A stretch of DNA of 61,762 bases from Mycobacterium montefiorense. GTDB lineage: Bacteria > Actinomycetota > Actinomycetes > Mycobacteriales > Mycobacteriaceae. Under the pieces are notes generated by a model. That model was not told where the DNA came from and ran no database searches. It worked only from the letters and a program-made list of their open reading frames with translations. Below are positions 27,244 to 36,971 of the stretch, piece by piece. The position numbers and the translations under genes were made by a program. The stretch covers positions 1-61,762 of the forward strand of contig NZ_BFCH01000014.1 in NCBI RefSeq assembly GCF_003112775.1. The letters are read 5' to 3'. The number at the start of each line of letters is the position of its first letter. The stretch's first letter is position 1.

Positions 27244-28140
27244 GTGACCGGGCACTATGGACGGGTGCAGTCAACTCTGTGCGGCCGACCCGTCGCCGCG
27301 GATCGCGCGTTGGTCATGGCGATCGTCAACCGCACACCCGACTCGTTCTACGACAAGGGCGCGACCTTCAGCGATGACGCCGCCCGGGCCGCGGTGCATA
27401 AGGCCGTCGAGGATGGCGCCGACGTCATCGACGTGGGCGGCGTCAAGGCGGGCCCGGGCGACAATGTTGACGCGAACATGGAGATTGCCCGGCTGGTGCC
27501 ATTCATCGAATGGCTGCGCGGCGCCTATCCGGACCAGCTGATCAGCGTCGACACGTGGCGCTCCGAGGTGGCCAGACTGGCCTGCGCGGCCGGCGCCGAC
27601 TTGATCAACGACACCTGGGCCGGCGTCGACCCGGCCTTGCCGGAGGTCGCCGCGGAGCTGGGCGTCGGCCTGGTGTGTTCGCACACCGGCGGCGCGCAGC
27701 CGCGCACGCGCCCGTTCCGGGTGAGCTTCGGCACCACCACCCGCGGCGTGGTTGACGACGTGATTCGCCAGGTCACCGGTGCTGCCGAGCGGGCGGTCGC
27801 GGCCGGGGTGGCAGCCGAGGGGATACTGATCGACCCGGCGCACGATTTCGGCAAGAACACCTTTCACGGGCTGGTCCTGTTGCGCCACGTGAGCGAACTT
27901 GTTAATACCGGGTGGCCCGTGCTGATGGCTTTGAGCAACAAGGACTTCGTCGGGGAGACTCTGGGGGTGGAATTGACCGAACGTCTCGAGGGAACCCTGG
28001 CTGCCACCGCGCTGGCGGCCGCCGCCGGCGTGCGGATGTTCCGGGTACACCAGGTCGCGGCCACCCGGCGGGTGCTGGAGATGGTGGCCTCGATCCAGGG
28101 CACCCGCCCGCCGACGCGCACCGTGAGAGGACTCGCATGA
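27244..28140 (+). CDS. folP2: Dihydropteroate synthase-like protein FolP2
   Basis: 298 aa from GTG 27244; GTG 27265 is an equally possible start. TIM-barrel DHPS fold: AIVNRTPDSFYDKGATF, DVGGVKAGPG, ISVDTWRSEVA, and IDPAHDFGKNTFHG are the pterin-barrel motifs. FolP2 proteins of mycobacteria deviate from active FolP1 in substrate loops and are thought not to make dihydropteroate. Its stop overlaps gpgS (ATGA), so it may serve the glucosylglycerate/methylglucose pathway rather than folate. The true reaction is unknown. Confidence 0.92.
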   Translation: MTGHYGRVQSTLCGRPVAADRALVMAIVNRTPDSFYDKGATFSDDAARAAVHKAVEDGADVIDVGGVKAGPGDNVDANMEIARLVPFIEWLRGAYPDQLISVDTWRSEVARLACAAGADLINDTWAGVDPALPEVAAELGVGLVCSHTGGAQPRTRPFRVSFGTTTRGVVDDVIRQVTGAAERAVAAGVAAEGILIDPAHDFGKNTFHGLVLLRHVSELVNTGWPVLMALSNKDFVGETLGVELTERLEGTLAATALAAAAGVRMFRVHQVAATRRVLEMVASIQGTRPPTRTVRGLA

Positions 28141-29132
28141 CGGCGTCGGAGCTGGTCGCCCGCGATCTCGCCCGCGGTGCCATCGCGGCCCGGCCCGGTG
28201 ACATTTGGCTATCAGCCTGCAGCTCGAGTCGTCCCGGCGCGACCCTGGCACAGCTAGCGGAAGCCAAGGCGGGTCGCACCATTTCGGTGGTGCTGCCGGC
28301 ACTCGACGAGGAAGAGACCGTCGCGTCGGTGGTGAACAGCATTTCACCGCTGGTTGACGGATTGGTCGACGAGCTGGTCGTGCTGGACTCTGGCTCCACC
28401 GACGACACCGAGATCCGGGCCATCGCGGCCGGGGCCCGGGTGGTCAGCCGGGAACAGGCCCTGCCCGAGGTGCCGACCCGGCCCGGCAAGGGCGAGGCGC
28501 TGTGGCGCTCGCTGGCGGTTACCAGCGGCGACATCGTGGTGTTCGTCGACTCCGACCTGGTTGACCCGCACCCGATGTTCGTGCCCTGGCTGGTCGGCCC
28601 GCTGCTGCTTGGCGACGGCATTCACCTCGTCAAGAGCTTCTACCGGCGGCCCCTGAAGGTCAGCGAGGTCGGCGACGGCTGCGATGCGGGCAGCGGCGTG
28701 GCACCGACCGGCGGCGGGCGGGTCACCGAGCTGGTGGCCCGGCCGTTGCTGGCGGCGCTGCGACCGGAACTCGGCTGCGTGCTGCAGCCACTGGGCGGCG
28801 AATACGCGGCCAGCCGGGAACTGCTGACCTCGCTGCCGTTCGCGCCGGGCTACGGCGTGGAGATCGGGCTGCTGGTCGACACCTTTGACCGGTTGGGCCT
28901 GGACGCGATCGCCCAGGTCAATCTCGGCGTGCGGGCGCACCGCAACCGGCCGCTGGGCGAGCTGGGCGCGATGAGCCGCCAGGTCATCGCGACCCTGCTG
29001 TCGCGGTGCGGAATTCCCGACTCCGGCGTCGGACTGACCCAGTTCGTCGCCGATGCCGACGGGTACACACCGCACACCTCTCCGGTGTCGCTGGCCGACC
29101 GGCCGCCGATGAACGGGGTTAGGCCCCGATAG
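28137..29132 (+). CDS. gpgS: Glucosyl-3-phosphoglycerate synthase
   Basis: 331 aa. GT81/GT-A glycosyltransferase: VVLPALDEEETVASVV (nucleotide sugar site), VVLDSGSTDDT, FVDSDLVDPHP with the metal-binding DSD motif (about 140), and FVPWLVGPLLLGDGIHLVK. It transfers glucose from UDP-glucose to 3-phosphoglycerate, the first step to methylglucose lipopolysaccharide, a cytosolic lipid carrier that modulates fatty acid synthesis. Upstream in-frame starts lie inside folP2 and are rejected because ATG 28137 fits the family and coupling. Confidence 0.94.
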   Translation: MTASELVARDLARGAIAARPGDIWLSACSSSRPGATLAQLAEAKAGRTISVVLPALDEEETVASVVNSISPLVDGLVDELVVLDSGSTDDTEIRAIAAGARVVSREQALPEVPTRPGKGEALWRSLAVTSGDIVVFVDSDLVDPHPMFVPWLVGPLLLGDGIHLVKSFYRRPLKVSEVGDGCDAGSGVAPTGGGRVTELVARPLLAALRPELGCVLQPLGGEYAASRELLTSLPFAPGYGVEIGLLVDTFDRLGLDAIAQVNLGVRAHRNRPLGELGAMSRQVIATLLSRCGIPDSGVGLTQFVADADGYTPHTSPVSLADRPPMNGVRPR

Positions 29133-29179
29133 GACCCACGCTCGCTGTCCTGTCGGCGGCATAGGGCACTATCGATTCC

Positions 29180-29542
29180 GTGGCGTTGGTTTTGCTCTAC
29201 CTCGTGGTGTTGGTGCTGGTGGCGATCGTGCTGTTCGGTGCGGCAAGCCTGCTGTTCGGACGCGGCGAGCAGTTACCGCCCCTGCCGCGGGGGACGACGG
29301 CGACAGTGCTGCCCGCATACGGCGTCACGGGCACCGACGTCGACGCGGTCAAGTTCACCCAGGTGCTGCGCGGCTACAAGACCAGCGAGGTGGACTGGGT
29401 GCTGGACCGGCTGGCCCGCGAGCTCGAGGCGCTGCGGGGTCAGCTTGCGGCGGTCGACGCCGCCCCGGCCGCCAACGAAGCAGGCGATGTCGTCGACGCG
29501 CTGAAAAGCGAGGATGCGGCCCACAGCGAGGATCTGGCGTGA
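29180..29542 (+). CDS. Membrane-anchored DivIVA-domain protein (Rv1209-like)
   Basis: 120 aa. One transmembrane helix (LLYLVVLVLVAIVLFGAASL, residues 5-24) is followed by a DivIVA-like segment, DVDAVKFTQVLRGYKTSEVDWVLDRLARELEAL (about 55-87), the short motif that begins DivIVA-type coiled coils. Stop overlaps the tagA start. It may tether a polar or septal complex, but no function is established. GTG start at 29180. Confidence 0.85.
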   Translation: MALVLLYLVVLVLVAIVLFGAASLLFGRGEQLPPLPRGTTATVLPAYGVTGTDVDAVKFTQVLRGYKTSEVDWVLDRLARELEALRGQLAAVDAAPAANEAGDVVDALKSEDAAHSEDLA

Positions 29543-30117
29543 CCGATGACGGGCGGATTCGCTGCAGCTGGGCGGTGGGTAAGCCCGGACCCGACTTCGA
29601 CCTGTACCGCGACTATCACGATGAGGAGTGGGGCCGCCCGTTGCGCGGCCGGGTGGCGCTGTTCGAGCGGATGAGCCTGGAGGCGTTTCAGAGCGGCCTG
29701 TCGTGGTTAACGATCCTGCGCAAAAGGGAGAATTTCCGCAGCGCCTTCTGCGGGTTCGACATCGAGAAAGTTGCTCGCTTTAGCGACGCTGATGTGCAAC
29801 GGCTGATGGCCGACGCAGGCATCGTCCGCAACCGGGCGAAGATTGACGCGACGATAGCCAACGCACGCGCGGTGGCCGAGTTGGGAACATCGGAAGACCT
29901 GTCCGACCTGCTGTGGTCGTTCGCGCCGCCGGCGCGGCCCCGTCCAGCCGACCTGTCCCAAATTCCTTCCACCACAGCCGAATCCAAGGCCATGGCCAAG
30001 GAACTCAAACAGTGCGGATTCCGCTTCGTCGGCCCGACCACCGCCTACGCACTGATGCAGGCGACCGGAATGGTCGACGACCACATCCGCGATTGCTGGG
30101 TCCCCTCGCCCAGGTGA
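29539..30117 (+). CDS. tagA: DNA-3-methyladenine glycosylase I
   Basis: 192 aa. The zinc-snap ligands of the Tag family are present: RCSW near the N-terminus, YHDEEWG, and DDHIRDCW near the C-terminus (His-x3-Cys). The catalytic Glu region is FERMSLEAFQSGLSWLTILRKR (about 36-57). It excises 3-methyladenine from alkylated DNA and starts base-excision repair. GTG start overlaps the preceding stop. Confidence 0.94.
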   Translation: MTDDGRIRCSWAVGKPGPDFDLYRDYHDEEWGRPLRGRVALFERMSLEAFQSGLSWLTILRKRENFRSAFCGFDIEKVARFSDADVQRLMADAGIVRNRAKIDATIANARAVAELGTSEDLSDLLWSFAPPARPRPADLSQIPSTTAESKAMAKELKQCGFRFVGPTTAYALMQATGMVDDHIRDCWVPSPR

Positions 30118-30330
30118 GGGCCCGGGCGATCCGGCCCGGCAAACCAGGGCGGCAGCGCTCGAGAAGGTGCTAGGGACGGGTCTTGTGCATTTAGTGACCC
30201 TAATAGTGAACAATGGAGGGGTGAATTGGCAGTTCAATGTCGGGTATGGCTGGAAGTCTGCTGGCGGGGCTAGCTCGCCGCCGTCCAGGCTCGCGTGGAC
30301 GAGCCAACTCGAATCTGGAGGGAGCACTCG
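30118..30330. promoter_or_regulatory. Intergenic region upstream of DUF3117 gene
   Basis: 213 bp. It is A/T-richer around 30190-30220 (CCTAATAGTGAACAATGG), which may hold a -10 element (TAATAG). A strong ribosome site, GGAGGGAG, lies at 30317-30324. No gene or RNA structure is evident. Confidence 0.35.
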
Positions 30331-30498
30331 ATGGCGGCGATGAAGCCCCGGACCGGAGACGGTCCTCTGGAAGCAACTAAGGAGGGGCGCGGCATCGTAA
30401 TGCGGGTACCACTTGAAGGTGGTGGCCGTCTCGTCGTCGAGTTAACACCCGACGAAGCCGCTGCTCTGGGCGACGAACTCAAGGGCGTCACCAGCTAA
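30331..30498 (+). CDS. DUF3117 small protein (Rv1211-like)
   Basis: 55 aa from ATG 30331, preceded by GGAGGGAG. It has the family pattern MAAMKPRTGDGPLEATKEGR and then IVMRVPLEGGGRLVVELTP, ending ELKGVTS. This tiny protein is nearly invariant in actinobacteria. A beta-rich fold is likely and the function unknown; strong conservation suggests an essential or regulatory role. An upstream in-frame GTG at 30295 is rejected because it would add residues the family does not have. Confidence 0.9.
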   Translation: MAAMKPRTGDGPLEATKEGRGIVMRVPLEGGGRLVVELTPDEAAALGDELKGVTS

Positions 30499-30510
30499 GT
30501 CCGTCACACC

Positions 30511-30540
30511 GAAGGTGTCGGCAACTACGAACACACCTTC
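30511..30540. terminator. Candidate bidirectional terminator
   Basis: GAAGGTGT (30511-30518) pairs perfectly with ACACCTTC (30533-30540) around a 14-nt loop. It sits between convergent DUF3117 and glgM genes and overlaps the glgM stop. There is no long U-run, typical of mycobacterial terminators. Confidence 0.5.
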
Positions 30541-31688
30541 CGGTAGATCTCCAGGGTCTGCTCGGCGACGTGCGCCCAGGAGAATTCCTCTATGCACCGC
30601 CCGCGTCCGGCGCCCCCGTAGCGCTCGGCTTTCGCCGGGTCCGCGACGAGTTCATTGACTGCTTTTGCCAATCCCGTCTGATATCCGATCGGGTCGTCGG
30701 CGTCGTAGTGCACCAGCGAGCCGGTGACTCCGTCGACGACCACCTCCGGTATCCCGCCGACATCGGAGGCCACCACCGCGGTGGCACAGGCCATCGCCTC
30801 CAGGTTCACGATTCCCAGCGGCTCGTATACCGACGAGCACACGAAAACTGTCGCCGCCGAGAGTATTTCGCGTAGCTCCCCGACGGGAAGCATTTCCCGG
30901 ATCCAGAACACTCCGGTGCGGGTACGGGCGAGTTCTTCGACCGCGGTACGTACTTCGTCGGCGATCTCCGGGGTGTCGGGGGCGCCCGCGCACAGCACCA
31001 GTTGCACATCCGGGCTGAACTGGTGTGCGGCGGCCACCAGGTGGCCAACGCCCTTCTGCCGGGTGATCCGCCCGACGAATGCCACCATCGGCCGATTCGG
31101 GTCGACGCCGAGCTCGGCGAGCACCGAGCCGGTCTGCGCCGGCCCGGCCGGGAACCAGACGTCGCTGTCGACGCCATTGCGGACGACGTGCACCTGGCTT
31201 GGATCCAGAGTGGGGTAGACCCGCAGCACGTCCTCGCGCATTCCGGCGCTCACCGCGATGACGGCGTCGGCCGCCAGCACCGCGGTGCGCTCCACCCACG
31301 TCGACACCCGGTAGCCACCGCCGAGTTGTTCGGCCTTCCACGGCCGCAGCGGTTCCAGCGAGTGCGCGGTCAGAATGTGGGGAATGTCGTAGAGCATCGC
31401 GGTCAGGTGCCCGGCCATGCCGGAGTACCAGGTGTGCGAATGCACGACCGTGGCCTGCGCCGCGGCTTCGGCCATCACCAGGTCCGCGGACAGGGTGGAC
31501 AGCGCGGCGTTGGCATCGAGCAAGCGGGGGTCGGGCTCGTGCGCAATGGCGCCCGGGCGGGGTGCACCCATGCAGTGCACGTCGACCATGCATAGTCGGC
31601 GCAGTTGGGCGACGAGCTCGGTGACGTGGACGCCTGCTCCCCCGTACACGTCTGGTGGATACTCCCGAGTCATCATCGCCAACCGCAT
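30525..31688 (-). CDS. glgM: GT4 glycosyltransferase, alpha-maltose-1-phosphate synthase
   Basis: 387 aa from ATG 31688. GT-B fold: N-terminal MRLAMMTREYPPDVYGGAGV with the sugar-nucleotide Gly loop, HSHTWYSG (His), HILTAHSLEPLRPWK, VGRITRQKGVGHL, and the retaining-GT motif SSVYEPLGIVNLEAMACATA (about 300). It corresponds to Rv1212c, which uses ADP-glucose and glucose-1-phosphate to make maltose-1-phosphate for the GlgE pathway of alpha-glucan/capsule synthesis. It is divergent from glgC, which makes ADP-glucose. Confidence 0.93.
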   Translation of the reverse strand: MRLAMMTREYPPDVYGGAGVHVTELVAQLRRLCMVDVHCMGAPRPGAIAHEPDPRLLDANAALSTLSADLVMAEAAAQATVVHSHTWYSGMAGHLTAMLYDIPHILTAHSLEPLRPWKAEQLGGGYRVSTWVERTAVLAADAVIAVSAGMREDVLRVYPTLDPSQVHVVRNGVDSDVWFPAGPAQTGSVLAELGVDPNRPMVAFVGRITRQKGVGHLVAAAHQFSPDVQLVLCAGAPDTPEIADEVRTAVEELARTRTGVFWIREMLPVGELREILSAATVFVCSSVYEPLGIVNLEAMACATAVVASDVGGIPEVVVDGVTGSLVHYDADDPIGYQTGLAKAVNELVADPAKAERYGGAGRGRCIEEFSWAHVAEQTLEIYRKVCS

Positions 31689-31822
31689 ATACCGCACCGT
31701 AGTTCGCGCGTGACACCGCCCGCGAGTCGGATGGGAAAGCGGCTGGTGATTCGGCGACGCCGCCGCGCGCCGGGCACCAAGATCGATTACGGTGAGCGAC
31801 GCATCAAGTTTGCCAAATACCT

Positions 31823-31868
31823 TGACGGACAGCCCGTCAGAACACCGGCCGGGGGGATTCCCCCTGGC
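31823..31868 (+). promoter_or_regulatory. Two hairpins in the glgC leader/divergent region
   Basis: TGACGG-ACAGC-CCGTCA (31823-31839) is a 6-bp stem. GCCGGGGGATTCCCCCTGGC-type pairing (31848-31868) gives a 9-bp G/C stem with one G-U pair and a 3-nt loop. The second ends 32 bp before the glgC ATG. If transcribed it would be very stable, and may be an attenuator, a terminator of upstream RNA, or an intergenic palindrome. Confidence 0.45.
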
Positions 31869-31900
31869 AGCGGTTCGCGACGGCCGATAGGTTTGGAGCC

Positions 31901-33115
31901 ATGAGGGAAGCACCACACGTGCTGGGCATCGTCCTGGCCGGCGGTGAGGGCAAGCGGCTGTATCCGCTGACCGCGGACCGGGCCAAGCCCGCAGTTCCCT
32001 TCGGCGGCGCCTATCGGCTGATCGACTTTGTGCTTTCCAACCTGGTCAACGCCCGCTATCTGCGGATCTGCGTTCTCACGCAATACAAGTCGCATTCACT
32101 CGACCGTCACATTTCGCAGAACTGGCGGTTGTCGGGTCTGGCCGGGGAGTACATCACCCCGGTGCCCGCGCAGCAGCGCCTCGGCCCGCGCTGGTACACC
32201 GGCTCCGCCGACGCGATTTATCAGTCCCTCAACCTGATCTACGACGAAGATCCCGACTACATAGTGGTTTTCGGCGCCGACCACGTGTACCGGATGGACC
32301 CCGAGCAGATGGTCCGCTTCCACATCGACAGCGGAGCCGGCGCGACGGTGGCCGGCATCCGGGTTCCGCGGGCCGAGGCCTCCGCATTCGGCTGTATCGA
32401 CTGCGACGAGTCCGGCCAGATCCACAGCTTCGTCGAGAAGCCGCTGGAGCCGCCGGGCACGCCCGACGACCCGGATACCACATTCGTCTCGATGGGCAAC
32501 TACATCTTCACCACCAAGGTGCTCGTCGACGCGATTCGTGCCGACGCCGACGACGACCACTCCGATCATGACATGGGTGGCGACATCATTCCGCGTTTGG
32601 TGGACGACGGGCTGGCCGCTGTCTACGACTTCAACGACAACGAGGTGCCCGGTGCCACCGACCGCGACCGGGCCTACTGGCGCGACGTCGGGACGCTGGA
32701 CGCGTTCTACGACGCGCACATGGACCTGGTGTCGGTGCACCCGGTCTTCAACCTGTACAACCGGCGCTGGCCGATTCGCGGCGCGACCGAGAACCTGGCG
32801 CCGGCGAAGTTCGTCAACGGCGGCTCGGCCCAGGAGTCGGTGGTCGGCGCGGGCAGCATCATCTCGGCGGCCTCGGTGCGCAACTCGGTGCTGTCGTCGA
32901 ACGTGGTGGTCGACGACGGGGCGATCGTCGAGGGCAGCGTGATCATGCCGGGCACCCGGGTCGGCCGAGGCGCCGTGGTACGCCACGCGATCCTGGACAA
33001 AAACGTCGTGATCGGACCCGGCGAAATGGTCGGGGTGGATCTGGAAAAGGACCGGGAACGCTTCGCGATCAGTGCGGGCGGCGTGGTCGCGGTGGGCAAG
33101 GGCGTCTGGTTGTAA
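31901..33115 (+). CDS. glgC: Glucose-1-phosphate adenylyltransferase
   Basis: 404 aa, the normal length. The N-terminal nucleotidyltransferase signature [20 protein letters not shown] (about 13-32) carries the catalytic Arg/Lys, [11 protein letters not shown] has the metal/ADP site, and VEKPLEPP follows. A C-terminal left-handed beta-helix begins near 310. It forms ADP-glucose from ATP and glucose-1-phosphate, supplying GlgM and glycogen synthesis. The next gene is convergent, 5 bp away, where M. tuberculosis has PE14. Confidence 0.96.
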   Translation: MREAPHVLGIVLAGGEGKRLYPLTADRAKPAVPFGGAYRLIDFVLSNLVNARYLRICVLTQYKSHSLDRHISQNWRLSGLAGEYITPVPAQQRLGPRWYTGSADAIYQSLNLIYDEDPDYIVVFGADHVYRMDPEQMVRFHIDSGAGATVAGIRVPRAEASAFGCIDCDESGQIHSFVEKPLEPPGTPDDPDTTFVSMGNYIFTTKVLVDAIRADADDDHSDHDMGGDIIPRLVDDGLAAVYDFNDNEVPGATDRDRAYWRDVGTLDAFYDAHMDLVSVHPVFNLYNRRWPIRGATENLAPAKFVNGGSAQESVVGAGSIISAASVRNSVLSSNVVVDDGAIVEGSVIMPGTRVGRGAVVRHAILDKNVVIGPGEMVGVDLEKDRERFAISAGGVVAVGKGVWL

Positions 33116-33120
33116 TCGCG

Positions 33121-33795
33121 CTACCAGACGTAGGGCAGCAGCCGGTATCGCACCTGCTGCGCATACTCGCGGTAGCCGGGCAATTGTTCGGTCAGCAGTT
33201 TCTCTTCGTCGAGGATGCGCAAGACGATCACCGCCTGCCCCGGGATGACGAATAAAAGTCCCCAATACGAGCCGAGCGCAAGCGGGATGCCGATCATCAT
33301 GACGAAGTTGCCGGCGTACATCGGGTGTCGCACCAGCTTGTAGACCCCGGCGGATACCAGCGTCTGGCCCGATTCCACCGTGACCGTGGCTGCCGCGTAG
33401 GAATTCTGGATGACCACCACCATGGCGATACCGAGGCCGATCGCGACCAGGACATCACCGAGCACCGACACCCAGCCGGGCACCGACGACCAGTCCATCC
33501 GGTGGTCGTAGGCACTGAACACCAGCATCGCGGTCAGACTCGCAAACGCGCCAGTGATCACCACCTTCTGCAGGGCCCTGCCTTCGGCGAGTGGACCACC
33601 GTGCATGCGGCGCTGCAGCGCAGCGGGGTTCGTCCGGGCCAGGTAGACAGTCGGGAAGACCGTCACCGCGACGAAAGTGGCGACGAAAAGCCATGCCTGC
33701 CAACAGTCGAGCGTGCCGGCCGGGAGGAACAGCAGCAAGCATATTACGGCCATCCCGATGACCGATGACGCGGTCGCGCGAACAGCGGTGTTCAT
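33121..33795 (-). CDS. Membrane methyltransferase-like (isoprenylcysteine/PEMT family), Rv1216c-like
   Basis: 224 aa with about five membrane segments. The C-terminal half has the ICMT/PEMT motif LVRHPMYAGNFVMMIGIPLALGSYWG (about 142-167), with RHPxY for the methyl donor site, and ends with LDEEKLLTEQLPGYREYAQQV, whose Glu-Glu-x-x-L and Tyr-x-x-Y are typical. It overlaps the permease gene stop (ATGA) and is the last gene of the Rv1219c-Rv1216c-type operon. The substrate is unknown, perhaps a lipid or isoprenoid. Confidence 0.86.
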   Translation of the reverse strand: MNTAVRATASSVIGMAVICLLLFLPAGTLDCWQAWLFVATFVAVTVFPTVYLARTNPAALQRRMHGGPLAEGRALQKVVITGAFASLTAMLVFSAYDHRMDWSSVPGWVSVLGDVLVAIGLGIAMVVVIQNSYAAATVTVESGQTLVSAGVYKLVRHPMYAGNFVMMIGIPLALGSYWGLLFVIPGQAVIVLRILDEEKLLTEQLPGYREYAQQVRYRLLPYVW

Positions 33796-35423
33796 GAGCG
33801 CAGATCCCGCCGCCGGAATGCCATGGCGCCCAACGTGATCAATGCCGCATCGACGGCCAGCAGCCACAGCAGGGGCACTGCGGTGAAGCTGCCGCCGACC
33901 CGCGGAACATGCGCGAAGGGCTCGAGATCAAGTACCCACTGCGGGAAACCCGCCAACGAACCGATCAGATACAAGGCGATGAACCCGATCAGCACGCCCC
34001 ACGCCACCGGGGCGAACCGTGGCGCGAGGCCGAACAGTCCGACCGTCACGGCCGTCGCCAGCCAGACCGCCGGTAACTGTACGGCCGCGGTGCCGACGAC
34101 CATCGCCAACTTGCCGCCGACGTCCCCGGCCGCGACGCCGTAGACGAGCCCGCCCGTCACCCCGGCGAGCAGCATCGCCACCGCGGAGCCAACCAGCGCA
34201 GCCACCAAATGGCTTGCCAGCCAACGTGTCCGAGAGACAGCGCCGGCCAATGCCGTCTCGGCTCGCAGGCCGGCTTCTTCCTGATGCAGTCGCAGCGTCA
34301 GCGAGATGGCGAAGGCGGAAGCCACCATGCCCATCATCGCGAACGCCACCGCGAGGAAGGCCTCCTCCAAAGCGGTGGTGCCGCCCATCCGCGCGACGAT
34401 GTCGCGTGCCACGCCGTCGCCGATCTCGTCACCGATGCCCTGCGCGACGCTGCCCATCACGAGGCCATACAGGCACATGCCCACGGTCCACAGCAGCAGC
34501 GCGCCGCGGTCCAGCCGCCATGCCAGCCCGAAGACGTTGCTCAAACCCGGTGCGGCGGCGGCCGGGCCGGCACGCTCGGCGACGAGTCCCGCGCCGACGT
34601 CGCGCCCGGCCAGCAGCCGATACGCCGCGGCGGTGAGTACGGCGGCGGTGACCAGGTGCAGCAGCAGCACCCAAAAGTGATCACCCGCGTACGGCCGCAC
34701 CTGCAGCGACCATCCCAGCGGCGAAAACCACGACAGCGTGCCCGAGCTGGCATCACCGATGGCGCGCAGCGTGAACGCGGCCCCCAGCACCGAGAAGGCA
34801 GCGCCGCGGGCGAACCGCGCGCTCGCCGACAGCTGCGCGGTCACCGCGGCCACCGCCGTGAACACCACACCGGAGCCGGCCAGCGCGGCGCCGAACGCCA
34901 GCGATCCGCCGGTGGGGACCTTGGTGGTCAGCAATCCCGCCGCGCCGATCGCCCCGGTGGCAATCGAGGCCCCGAACGAGAGGATCAGCGCCGCGGTGAG
35001 GCTGGCGTACCGTCCGACCCCGGTCGAGTCCACCAGCTCGGTCCGACCGCTTTCCTCGTCGGCGCGGGTGTACCGGATCACCGTGAGAATGACGGCGACC
35101 GCGATCAGCACGTGAAACATCCCGGCTTTCCAAATGCCCACCGCGCCAAGGCTGTCGTTGTAGACCTGTCCGTAGAGCGCGCGTTGGGCCGGGCTGGCCA
35201 TGATCGACGCCGCGAACCCGGCGCGGGCGGCTTGGGTGGGGTAGACCTTCTCGATGCTTCCGACATACACCGTCGCCAACGGCAGCGAAAGCAGCAGAAC
35301 CCACAACGGCAGCGAGACCCGGTCGCGGCGCAGATAGAGGCGCAGCATTCCCAGTGTTCCGGTGAAATTCGAACTACGTTGCGGGGCAAAGTATCTCGGT
35401 CGATCCATGGTTGCGGTGCTCAT
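33792..35423 (-). CDS. ABC exporter permease, tetronasin/multidrug type (Rv1217c-like)
   Basis: 543 aa with about 12 transmembrane segments in two similar halves (for example LPLWVLLLSLPLATVYVG near 39, WRLDRGALLLWTVGMCLYGLVMG near 310). It resembles actinobacterial tetronasin-type exporters. It pairs with the ATPase whose stop it overlaps by one base (TAATG). The M. tuberculosis Rv1217c-Rv1218c pair has been linked to efflux of several antimycobacterial compounds. Native substrate unknown. Confidence 0.9.
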   Translation of the reverse strand: MSTATMDRPRYFAPQRSSNFTGTLGMLRLYLRRDRVSLPLWVLLLSLPLATVYVGSIEKVYPTQAARAGFAASIMASPAQRALYGQVYNDSLGAVGIWKAGMFHVLIAVAVILTVIRYTRADEESGRTELVDSTGVGRYASLTAALILSFGASIATGAIGAAGLLTTKVPTGGSLAFGAALAGSGVVFTAVAAVTAQLSASARFARGAAFSVLGAAFTLRAIGDASSGTLSWFSPLGWSLQVRPYAGDHFWVLLLHLVTAAVLTAAAYRLLAGRDVGAGLVAERAGPAAAAPGLSNVFGLAWRLDRGALLLWTVGMCLYGLVMGSVAQGIGDEIGDGVARDIVARMGGTTALEEAFLAVAFAMMGMVASAFAISLTLRLHQEEAGLRAETALAGAVSRTRWLASHLVAALVGSAVAMLLAGVTGGLVYGVAAGDVGGKLAMVVGTAAVQLPAVWLATAVTVGLFGLAPRFAPVAWGVLIGFIALYLIGSLAGFPQWVLDLEPFAHVPRVGGSFTAVPLLWLLAVDAALITLGAMAFRRRDLRS

Positions 35424-36343
35424 TACGCTGAGACCTTCTTCTCGGTGCGGCTGGTGTCGTAGTGGCGCAGGAAAAGCTCCTCGAGCGTCGGCGGCTGGCT
35501 GATCAGGCTGCGTACGCCCGCGTCGCCGAGCACCCGGATGAGTTCCCCGAGGCTGTCGCTGTCGACCTGGGCCCGCAGCGTGTTGCCCTCGACGCTGACG
35601 TCCTCGACACCCTTGATCCGGGTGAGATCGCCGGGATCACCGGTCATTTCGGCCTTGATCGAGGTGCGGCTGAGATGCCGTATCGAGTCCAGCGAACCGC
35701 TCTCGATGGTCTTGCCGGCCCGGATGATCGTCACCGTTTGGCACAGCGCTTCGGTCTCGGCCAGGATGTGGCTGGACAGCAGCACCGTCACGCCACGGTC
35801 GCGTGCTTCGGCGACGCACTGCTGAAAAATGTTCTCCATCAACGGGTCCAGGCCGCTGCTGGGCTCGTCCAGCAACAACAGACTGGCTTGCGACGAGAAG
35901 GCGGAGATCAGCGAGACCTTTTGCCGGTTGCCCTTGGAGTAGGTCCGCGACTTCTTGGTCGGGTCGAGGTCGAAGCGCTCGATCAGCTCCGCGCGGCGTG
36001 CGGCGTCGATCCCGCCGCGCATGCGCGCCAGCAGATCAATGGTCTCGCCGCCTGACAGTGACGGCCAGAGTGTCACATCGCCTGGCACATAAGCGATTTG
36101 GCGGTGCAATTCGACGGCATCGATCCATGGGTCGCCGCCCAGCAGCTGTACACTTCCGCTGTCGGCTTTCACCAGGCCCAACAGGATGCGGATGGTGGTG
36201 GACTTGCCGGCGCCGTTGGGGCCCAGAAAGCCGTGCACCTCGCCTTGCCGTACCGACAGCTCGAGGCCATCCAGCGCCCGCACCGCACCGAAGTTCTTGG
36301 TGAGGTTACGGATTTCGATGGGCGTCGCGTTGTCAACTGCCAT
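35423..36343 (-). CDS. ABC transporter ATPase (Rv1218c-like)
   Basis: 306 aa, ABC fold: Walker [19 protein letters not shown] (about 40-57), Q-loop region around [15 protein letters not shown], Walker [15 protein letters not shown] (about 157), and H-loop SSHILAE. The signature is degenerate, [15 protein letters not shown], instead of LSGGQ. The extra C-terminal domain is the drug-exporter ATPase type. The TetR gene upstream overlaps it by 11 bp and a good AAGGAG precedes the ATG. Confidence 0.94.
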   Translation of the reverse strand: MAVDNATPIEIRNLTKNFGAVRALDGLELSVRQGEVHGFLGPNGAGKSTTIRILLGLVKADSGSVQLLGGDPWIDAVELHRQIAYVPGDVTLWPSLSGGETIDLLARMRGGIDAARRAELIERFDLDPTKKSRTYSKGNRQKVSLISAFSSQASLLLLDEPSSGLDPLMENIFQQCVAEARDRGVTVLLSSHILAETEALCQTVTIIRAGKTIESGSLDSIRHLSRTSIKAEMTGDPGDLTRIKGVEDVSVEGNTLRAQVDSDSLGELIRVLGDAGVRSLISQPPTLEELFLRHYDTSRTEKKVSA

Positions 36344-36971
36344 GGGATTCTCCTTGATCGTCGGCGGCCAGGAATGCGTCGTACATCGTGCGGTCCGTCA
36401 TCAGGCCTTCGGTGTAGATCTCTAGGGCGGGCAGCACCATCTCTCGGGCGTAGTCGCGCAGGACTGCCCGCAGATCTGTTGGGGTTTCATGCATTTGGAT
36501 GTAGAGCAGGAAGCCTCCACCGCCGGTGATACCCAGATATCTCGCCCTGGCCTGCGGATCGCGGCTGGGCTTGATCGTCCCGGCGCGCACGCCTTCTTCC
36601 ATGTAATCGAAGGCGTTGTCGATCATCCTGCGCCACAACATGTTCGCCAGCTCGCCGCCGGCCTGCATGCTGCGCACCAGGTACGCCATCAGTGGGGCGT
36701 ATTCCTCGATCTCGGCCATCTGCGCGAACCAGGTCGCCGGATCGTTGGACCGCAGCGCCTCCGACTTGCTGCTGTAGATCTCTTCGGCGATGTAGTCCTC
36801 GCAGGCCTTGCGCAGGCCTTCCTTGGAGCCGAAGTGGTGAATCACCAGTGCGGCGCTCACACCAGCGGCCTCCGCGATGGTGCGCAGCCCGACGCCGAAG
36901 CCGTGCTGGCCGAATTGCTCGATGGCCGCGTCCCGGATCCGGGCTGCGGCGGTGAGGTCGGCTGAACGCAT
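36333..36971 (-). CDS. TetR-family repressor (Rv1219c-like)
   Basis: 212 aa, the same length as Rv1219c. N-terminal HTH near residues 23-50: [23 protein letters not shown] with the recognition helix around [15 protein letters not shown]. The C-terminus forms a large ligand pocket. It is the first gene of the exporter operon, and its start codon lies inside the long palindrome at 36958-37001, so autorepression is likely. Confidence 0.93.
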   Translation of the reverse strand: MRSADLTAAARIRDAAIEQFGQHGFGVGLRTIAEAAGVSAALVIHHFGSKEGLRKACEDYIAEEIYSSKSEALRSNDPATWFAQMAEIEEYAPLMAYLVRSMQAGGELANMLWRRMIDNAFDYMEEGVRAGTIKPSRDPQARARYLGITGGGGFLLYIQMHETPTDLRAVLRDYAREMVLPALEIYTEGLMTDRTMYDAFLAADDQGESHGS

